Assembly: GCF_028476545.1 (NCBI RefSeq) | Contig: NW_026733096.1 | Span: 92,501-156,500, forward strand | Source of the DNA: Physella acuta | Lineage: Eukaryota > Mollusca > Gastropoda > Physidae | DNA length: 64,000 bases | Direction of reading: 5' to 3' | Shown: one piece after another, positions 60,501 through 64,000 of the stretch | Position numbering within the stretch: the stretch's first letter is position 1 | Layout: every line of letters begins with the position of its first letter | Notes under the pieces: generated by a model | Seen by the model: the letters and a program-made list of their open reading frames with translations, nothing else | Database searches by the model: none | What the model was told of the DNA's origin: nothing | Position numbers and translations under genes: made by a program

Positions 60501-63500
60501 TAAGTTATCTATCAAGGGAAGTAATTGGTACAATGGCATGTAATTTGTATAATTTTTTTCAAACAAAATAAGAATTTTTGTGAAAGGTAATTCATTTTGT
60601 TTGATTTTGTTCTTTGCGAAATACGTCAATTAAAATGATCAGTTGTAAAATGAAAATTTAGTTTGAACATGATCAATATAGAGTTTTCTAATCATCAGTT
60701 TAGATTTTAGTAAAAAAATTAACACTTCAAAAATATTACACAATGGTGATCAAGTCTCAAGTTGAGTTTCTGATTTTATGCAAGTCTTTCACAAACATAC
60801 ATACATACATAGACAAAGTCCATTTGAGCTTTATAGATTAGACTATGGTGAAAAACTAAATTGTGAAAATTGTGTTGCAGGTTTGTTTGTTGCCTTACCT
60901 CACAGTCTCACTTGTTGATATGTTAGCACATAGTGAAGCTGCCACAGTCATCCATTACATCTTTTGTATTTTTGATCCTCCGTATACCATCTTTGGGGGC
61001 ATCTACTACATCAGTCGGGTGAGTTAACTACAATCTACCAGGTAAGTTAACAAACTGACCTGTTACAATCTACCAGGTAAGTTAACAAACTGACCTGTTA
61101 CAATCTACCAGGTAAGTTGACAAACTGACCTGTTAAAATCTATTAACTAACTGACCTGTTACAATCTGCCAGGTAAGTTAACAAACTGGCCTGTTACAAT
61201 CTACCAGGTAAGTTAACAAACTGGCCTGTTACAATCTACCAGGTAAGTTAACAAACTGACCTGTTACAATCTACCAGGTAAGTTGACAAACTGACCTGTT
61301 AAAATCTATTAACTAACTGACCTGTTACAATCTACCAGGTAAGTTAACAAACTGACCTGTTACAATCTACCAGGTAAGTTGACAAACTGGCCTGTTACAA
61401 TCTACCAGGTAAGTTGACAAACTGACCTGTTAAAATCTATTAACTAACTGGCCTGTTACAATCTACCAGGTAAGTTAACAAACTGACCTGTTACAATCTA
61501 CCAGGTAAGTTAACAAACTGGCCTGTTACAATCTACCAGGTAAGTTAACAAACTGACCTGTTACAATCTACCAGGTAAGTTGACAAACTGGCCTGTTACA
61601 ATCTACCAGGTAAGTTGACAAACTGACCTGTTAAAATCTATTAACTAACTGACCTGTTACAATCTACCAGTTAAGTTGACAAACTGGCCTGTTACAATCT
61701 ACCAGGTAAGTTGACAAACTGACCTGTTACAATCTACCAGGTAAGTTAAACTGGCCTGTTACAATCTACCAGGTAAGTTAACTGACTGGCCTGTTACAAT
61801 CTACCAGGTAAGTTAACAAACTGACCTGTTACAATCTACCAGGTAAGTTAACAAACTGACCTGTTACAATCTACCAGGTAAGTTAACAAACTGACCTGTT
61901 ACAATCTACCAGGTAAGTTAACAAACTGACCTGTTACAATCTACCAGGTAAGTTGACAAACTGGCCTGTTACAATCTACCAGGTAAGTTGACAAACTGAC
62001 CTGTTAAAATCTATTAACTAACTGGCCTGTTACAATCTACCAGGTAAGTTAACAAACTGACCTGTTACAATCTACCAGGTAAGTTAACAAACTGGCCTGT
62101 TACAATCTACCAGGTAAGTTAACAAACTGACCTGTTACAATCTACCAGGTAAGTTGACAAACTGGCCTGTTACAATCTACCAGGTAAGTTGACAAACTGA
62201 CCTGTTAAAATCTATTAACTAACTGGCCTGTTACAATCTACCAGGTAAGTTAACAAACTGACCTGTTACAATCTACCAGGTAAGTTAACAAACTGGCCTG
62301 TTACAATCTACCAGGTAAGTTAACAAACTGACCTGTTACAATCTACCAGGTAAGTTGACAAACTGGCCTGTTACAATCTACCAGGTAAGTTGACAAACTG
62401 ACCTGTTAAAATCTATTAACTAACTGACCTGTTACAATCTACCAGTTAAGTTGACAAACTGGCCTGTTACAATCTACCAGGTAAGTTGACAAACTGACCT
62501 GTTACAATCTACCAGGTAAGTTAAACTGGCCTGTTACAATCTACCAGGTAAGTTAACTGACTGGCCTGTTACAATCTACCAGGTAAGTTAACAAACTGAC
62601 CTGTTACAATCTACCAGGTAAGTTGACAAACTGACCTGTTACAATCTACCAGGTAAGTTAACAAACTGACCTGTTACAATCTACCAGGTAAGTTGACAAA
62701 CTGGCCTGTTACAATCTACCAGGTAAGTTGACAAACTGACCTGTTAAAATCTATTAACTAACTGACCTGTTACAATCTACCAGTTAAGTTGACAAACTGG
62801 CCTGTTACAATCTACCAGGTAAGTTGACAAACTGACCTGTTACAATCTACCAGGTAAGTTAAACTGGCCTGTTACAATCTACCAGGTAAGTTAACTGACT
62901 GGCCTGTTACAATCTACCAGGTAAGTTAACAAACTGACCTGTTACAATCTACCAGGTAAGTTAACAAACTGACCTGTTACAATCTACCAGGTAAGTTAAC
63001 AAACTGACCTGTTACAATCTACCAGGTAAGTTGACAAACTGGCCCTTGACTTCAACATTTCCCATTGACCAACAAGTCCTAAAGAAGACATAACCTGCTG
63101 AATAAAAACTGTTGCATTGTTTGCTACATTGCTAACTATACTGCACAATACACATTTTTGTGTAAGGAAATGAATATTTCCTTAAGACTAACACAATATT
63201 TAAACTTGAAATTCAATACATTTTAACATAAAAACCAGAAAGTACATAAATACCACCAATAATTGTTGTGTTGACTTATCTTGTTTTTTTTTCCAGATAT
63301 ATTTGGTAGCTACACTAAGTCGAAAGGAGATTTCCACAAGTGATTACTTCAAGTTTGAAAACCACATTGTCATAACCATCATTATGGTCAGCTTTAAATA
63401 CAGAGTTTCTATTGTACCAAATTTAGCTAAACTAGTAAAACACATTTTCTAAGTTCTAGTTAAGATTAGTTTAGTGTGGGGTTCGATTTTGTGTCTGACT

Positions 63501-64000
63501 TGAGTAAAGAGTGCCTAAGAGTTGATGGGTAAAAATGGTCCATTACAGCTAGATGTCCTTTTGTTTACAATTACTGTGGAAATAATCATTCACACAAACA
63601 TCTGGAGCAGTATTTCTTTCCCTAAATTTTTTTTTGCATTTTCACTAGAATCATTTAATTGTGTGTCTTTGTTTTGCCTTCTCAAATTCTTTCCTTAGTT
63701 ATTTCTATGTGCTTTTGATAATGTTAAAATATTTGATTACTTTCACCTGGTGTGCTAACACAAAATTAAGACATTTCTAATTACTTTTGATAAAGTTAAA
63801 ATATTTGATTACTTTCAGCCTTTGATTAATTTCATTTGGATGTTTTGGCTGCTGCATGTATTGGATGTCAAAAAAATGGGAGGAGATTTCAAGGAAGCTT
63901 TTCCATGCTATTCTAGTACTGTGAGTTATACTCCATTAAGGAACAGGGATATCATTGGCGATGAGGATGAAGATGTTAAAGCAGAGAGACTGAGAATTGA
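38790..64000 (+). CDS. ABCA5: ABCA5-like full ABC transporter, copy 2 (exons 1-25, 3' end off window)
   Basis: Tandem paralogue of the upstream gene, with the same exon sizes and phases. Exons: 38790-38873, 39331-39501, 40078-40256 plus 44648-44688 (exon 3, split by an insertion), 45299-45414, 45969-46198, 49195-49546, 49866-50016, 50142-50313, 50402-50460, 50919-51052, 51211-51363, 51515-51634, 52180-52318, 53504-53594, 54178-54317, 54721-54816, 55254-55435, 56539-56752, 57452-57588, 57794-58048, 58578-58709, 59456-59608, 60881-61018, 63297-63386, 63819-64000. The start is the ATG at 38790 (context taaccATGg), opening with [15 protein letters not shown], the usual cytosolic N-terminus before TM1. 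Exon 8 has one extra codon compared with copy 1. Exon 3 is interrupted by a 4.39-kb DNA transposon, so this copy is either newly inactivated or removes the element by splicing; every other exon seen is open. NBD2 lies beyond the window. Confidence 0.85.
39331..39501 (+). CDS. ABCA5: ABCA5-like copy 2, exon 2
   Basis: First membrane helix ([19 protein letters not shown]) and the start of extracellular loop 1, ending VVPNTAQ. It is 171 nt, and its 3' part matches 1-74. Confidence 0.9.
40078..40256 (+). CDS. ABCA5: ABCA5-like copy 2, exon 3, left part before the insertion
   Basis: 179 nt homologous to the left part of 739-958, ending at ...LRVGYH where the DNA transposon begins. With 44648-44688 it sums to the same 220 nt as copy 1. 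Confidence 0.88.
41600..41790 (+). repeat. SINE body relic inside the 4.39-kb transposon
   Basis: CACCTAACTCTGATATATAC, AAAGGTGGCTAGATATAGTG, CTGACTACACAATCCTTTAT and AGAAAGGGAACTTGACATTT follow the order of the tRNA-derived SINE body seen elsewhere in the window. Degenerate. Confidence 0.45.
42413..42510. repeat. Microsatellite (TA)n followed by (TTTA)n
   Basis: About 28 TA dinucleotides and then about nine TTTA units, within the transposon. Confidence 0.97.
44149..44640. repeat. Subterminal tandem array of GCCAAGATATA / GCCAATATTGG units
   Basis: Alternating 11-bp phrases make an approximately 22-bp repeat of over 20 units, right up to the transposon end. Minus-strand open frames here are translations of the repeat, not genes. 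Confidence 0.92.
44648..44688 (+). CDS. ABCA5: ABCA5-like copy 2, exon 3, right part after the insertion
   Basis: 41 nt continuing GY(H)[13 protein letters not shown], with the same GTAAAA donor as copy 1. It is separated from the left part by the transposon and one CA target-site copy. Confidence 0.85.
44850..45060 (-). repeat. SINE relic in intron 3 of copy 2
   Basis: The plus strand reads CACCTGTTTCTGTGACCTAG and later CAGGTACCCATCAGAG, the reverse of the SINE body. It ends in a decayed tRNA-like head (AACCACACCTGCTC). No counterpart seen in copy 1 intron 3. Confidence 0.5.
45299..45414 (+). CDS. ABCA5: ABCA5-like copy 2, exon 4
   Basis: [20 protein letters not shown], then [19 protein letters not shown]. 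The donor is AAG|GCAAGT, the same GC-AG intron as copy 1. Confidence 0.88.
45590..45745 (-). repeat. SINE relic in intron 4 of copy 2
   Basis: GGGATAGTGTGGTCAGCACT, ATGCCCAACCACTTTTAC and CACCCATCAGAGCTG are at the same intron position as 1535-1690, so the insertion predates the gene duplication. Confidence 0.5.
45969..46198 (+). CDS. ABCA5: ABCA5-like copy 2, exon 5
   Basis: [20 protein letters not shown], then [19 protein letters not shown]. It is 230 nt, as in copy 1. Confidence 0.9.
46222..46900. repeat. Unclassified copy-2-specific sequence in intron 5
   Basis: About 650 bp missing from copy 1 intron 5. It contains TGTCTGTGTGTGTCTGTGAA and TTTACATACAAGTAGATCTA, wording typical of dispersed repeats. 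No ends identified. Confidence 0.35.
46965..48920. mobile_element. TTAA-flanked DNA transposon, decayed, in intron 5 of copy 2
   Basis: 1,956 bp with inverted ends GGACATGGGCGGGTG...CACCCGCCCATGCCC, flanked on both sides by TTAA (46961-46964 and 48921-48924). Copy 1 intron 5 has a single TTAA at the matching place, an empty site. TTAA targets are used by piggyBac and Kolobok; the ends look more Kolobok-like. Interior frames (e.g. 47687-47926, then 47930-48077) contain [14 protein letters not shown] and a Cys-bearing stretch that could be transposase remnants. Confidence 0.85.
47687..48077 (+). pseudogene. Possible transposase remnant within the TTAA element
   Basis: Two short overlapping frames: 47687-47926, containing [13 protein letters not shown], and a second continuing [20 protein letters not shown] to 48077. 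The arrangement recalls N-terminal regions of some eukaryotic DNA transposases, but no catalytic region is visible. Low certainty. Confidence 0.3.
48940..49135 (+). repeat. tRNA-derived SINE relic in intron 5 of copy 2
   Basis: Orthologous to 2335-2545: GGGCCAGCAAGTTGTGTATT, GAATTCAGATCTCTGACTCA, then GGCGGATGGGCATAGTGTCG. It follows directly after the TTAA element. Confidence 0.5.
49195..49546 (+). CDS. ABCA5: ABCA5-like copy 2, exon 6
   Basis: TMD1 helices with [20 protein letters not shown]. It is 352 nt, as in copy 1. Confidence 0.9.
49866..50016 (+). CDS. ABCA5: ABCA5-like copy 2, exon 7
   Basis: End of TMD1 ([20 protein letters not shown], then FDNVIPG). The donor is CAG|GCAAAT where copy 1 has CAG|GTAAGT, so it is a GC donor with a weak +4 to +6 context. 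Confidence 0.85.
50142..50313 (+). CDS. ABCA5: ABCA5-like copy 2, exon 8
   Basis: [20 protein letters not shown], then [20 protein letters not shown]. It is 172 nt, one codon longer than copy 1 (SSSINRQES against SSTIKDES). Confidence 0.87.
50402..50460 (+). CDS. ABCA5: ABCA5-like copy 2, exon 9
   Basis: [20 protein letters not shown] with a normal GTAAGT donor; copy 1 has GC here. Confidence 0.88.
50919..51052 (+). CDS. ABCA5: ABCA5-like copy 2, exon 10 (NBD1 Walker A)
   Basis: [21 protein letters not shown]-loop with GKST, where copy 1 has GKTT; both are normal. 134 nt. Confidence 0.92.
51211..51363 (+). CDS. ABCA5: ABCA5-like copy 2, exon 11 (NBD1 Q-loop)
   Basis: [20 protein letters not shown], identical in protein sequence to copy 1 over most of its length. 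153 nt. Confidence 0.92.
51515..51634 (+). CDS. ABCA5: ABCA5-like copy 2, exon 12 (NBD1 signature)
   Basis: [17 protein letters not shown], then [19 protein letters not shown]. 120 nt. No upstream duplicate as in copy 1. Confidence 0.93.
52180..52318 (+). CDS. ABCA5: ABCA5-like copy 2, exon 13 (NBD1 Walker B)
   Basis: [20 protein letters not shown], then [16 protein letters not shown]. 139 nt. Confidence 0.93.
52600..53060. repeat. Dispersed repeat in intron 13 of copy 2
   Basis: Contains GAGAGTACTCCCTGGAAGGT, GTCAGGTGACCTGAAGCACT and GTGAGCACTATTGCGCCTAC. Related phrases in the same order occur at 55560-55900. Copy 1 intron 13 is only 278 bp and lacks it. Family unknown. Confidence 0.5.
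53504..53594 (+). CDS. ABCA5: ABCA5-like copy 2, exon 14
   Basis: [20 protein letters not shown] and [11 protein letters not shown]. 91 nt, donor GTAAGT. Confidence 0.91.
53800..54062 (-). repeat. tRNA-derived SINE in intron 14 of copy 2
   Basis: On the minus strand the head reads GGCGTGGTCGAGTTGGTAAT (A-box-like) and later GAGTTCGAACCCGTGTG (B-box-like), spaced as in a tRNA. A non-tRNA body follows toward lower coordinates. It is better preserved than the other SINE relics and absent from copy 1, so it is younger. It is not a tRNA gene: no cloverleaf 3' half or aminoacyl stem is apparent. Confidence 0.7.
54178..54317 (+). CDS. ABCA5: ABCA5-like copy 2, exon 15
   Basis: [20 protein letters not shown], then [15 protein letters not shown]. 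140 nt. Confidence 0.89.
54721..54816 (+). CDS. ABCA5: ABCA5-like copy 2, exon 16
   Basis: [20 protein letters not shown] and [11 protein letters not shown]. 96 nt. Confidence 0.91.
55254..55435 (+). CDS. ABCA5: ABCA5-like copy 2, exon 17
   Basis: [20 protein letters not shown], then FQRFKAMLK. 182 nt. The donor is AAG|GTAAGG. A decayed duplicate of the exon tail follows. Confidence 0.88.
55455..55511 (+). pseudogene. Duplicated tail of exon 17 with its donor
   Basis: AAACCAACTGAGCAATG... through CATTTATGAAG|GTACTAAT matches the end of copy 1 exon 17 and its donor context (ATGAAG|GTACTAATAC). Reading through from exon 17 meets TGA at 55462-55464, so the downstream donor cannot extend the protein. 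The intron beyond matches copy 1, so this tail is in the ancestral position and the functional exon 17 lies upstream of it. Confidence 0.75.
55560..55900. repeat. Dispersed repeat in intron 17 of copy 2
   Basis: Related to 52600-53060: GAGAATACTCCTGAAAAGGT and GTGAGCACTATGGTGCCTAT in the same order. Copy 1 intron 17 lacks it. Family unknown. Confidence 0.5.
56539..56752 (+). CDS. ABCA5: ABCA5-like copy 2, exon 18
   Basis: [20 protein letters not shown]: first TMD2 helix, then loop 2 with [20 protein letters not shown]. 214 nt. Confidence 0.9.
56905..57125 (+). repeat. SINE relic in intron 18 of copy 2
   Basis: GTCTTGAGTTCAGTTTGTAG, GAGTCAACTCTGCTCCTATG, then AGTGCTGACCACACTATTC. Orthologous to 14780-14990. 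Confidence 0.5.
57452..57588 (+). CDS. ABCA5: ABCA5-like copy 2, exon 19
   Basis: [20 protein letters not shown], then [16 protein letters not shown]. 137 nt. Confidence 0.89.
57794..58048 (+). CDS. ABCA5: ABCA5-like copy 2, exon 20
   Basis: [20 protein letters not shown], then [20 protein letters not shown]. 255 nt. Confidence 0.9.
58578..58709 (+). CDS. ABCA5: ABCA5-like copy 2, exon 21
   Basis: [20 protein letters not shown] and [19 protein letters not shown]. 132 nt. Confidence 0.9.
58850..59060 (-). repeat. SINE relic in intron 21 of copy 2
   Basis: GTAGAGTTCATCTGTTTCTA and GTCAGCACTAAGCCAAGCTG, followed by AAGTTCAATTCTGAGAG. Matches 16600-16830 in copy 1. The antisense LTR element of copy 1 is absent here. 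Confidence 0.45.
59456..59608 (+). CDS. ABCA5: ABCA5-like copy 2, exon 22
   Basis: [20 protein letters not shown], then [20 protein letters not shown]. 153 nt. Confidence 0.9.
59609..60880 (+). other. Intron 22 of copy 2, nothing recognised
   Basis: 1.27 kb against 324 bp in copy 1. AT-rich, with no clear ends of an inserted element and no coding frame of note. Confidence 0.5.
60881..61018 (+). CDS. ABCA5: ABCA5-like copy 2, exon 23
   Basis: [20 protein letters not shown], then [20 protein letters not shown]. 138 nt. The donor CGG|GTGAGT begins the repeat array. Confidence 0.92.
61019..63045 (+). repeat. 35-bp tandem array of splice-donor-like units, copy 2 intron 23
   Basis: Two kilobases of 35-bp units (GGTAAGTTAACAAACTGRCC then TGTTACAATCTACCA). 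By eye about 49 contain a perfect or near-perfect CAGGTAAGT, and three have CAGTTAAGT. A CTATTAACTAACTG variant recurs about every 130-370 bp and marks higher-order blocks; the CAGTTAAGT block recurs near 61670, 62453 and 62790. It starts directly at the authentic donor (GTGAGTTAACTACAATCTACCAG). Confidence 0.97.
63297..63386 (+). CDS. ABCA5: ABCA5-like copy 2, exon 24
   Basis: [20 protein letters not shown], then [10 protein letters not shown]. 90 nt. The donor ATG|GTCAGC is weaker than GTGAGC in copy 1. Confidence 0.88.
63819..64000 (+). CDS. ABCA5: ABCA5-like copy 2, exon 25 (cut by window end)
   Basis: [20 protein letters not shown], then [13 protein letters not shown]. 182 of an expected 207 nt are inside the window. 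Confidence 0.9.

Overview
The window is eukaryotic and AT-rich, with many small exons, GT-AG introns (a few GC-AG) and dense transposable-element debris. Intron layout, ABCA5-type protein sequence, tRNA-derived SINE relics and AGATCT-rich DNA suggest a lophotrochozoan, most likely a gastropod mollusc. The species is inference; the exon structure is read directly.

Almost everything belongs to two head-to-tail, plus-strand copies of one ABCA-type transporter gene (ABCA5-like: cholesterol/lipid full transporter, TMD1-NBD1-TMD2-NBD2). Copy 1 covers 1-32349: exons 2 (partial) to 34, all in frame, with a stop at 32347-32349 and a poly(A) signal at 32764-32769. An intergenic stretch (32350-38789) holds two hAT-type MITEs, a G-rich repeat, a SINE relic, a CpG-bearing promoter candidate and a decayed copy of coding exon 1. 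Copy 2 covers 38790-64000: exons 1 to 25 (the last cut by the window end), exon sizes matching copy 1 except for one extra codon in exon 8. A complete gene would encode about 1,670 residues.

The copies differ mainly in insertions. Copy 1 carries a 91-unit, 52-bp minisatellite (intron 15), a short antisense LTR retroelement (intron 21), a young full-length Ty3/gypsy element in sense (intron 27), a hAT-type MITE (intron 33) and a tandem duplication that makes a 60-nt exon-12 look-alike. Copy 2 carries a 4.39-kb non-autonomous DNA transposon inside coding exon 3, a TTAA-flanked DNA element (intron 5), a SINE (intron 14), other dispersed repeats and a duplicated tail of exon 17.

The most unusual feature is shared: directly after exon 23, both copies have an array of about 35-bp units, nearly all carrying CAG|GTAAGT, the perfect complement of the U1 snRNA 5' end. 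There are about 16 such sites in copy 1 and about 49 in copy 2. The array appears to have grown from the real splice donor, and each unit also has an AG|GT junction like a recursive splice site.
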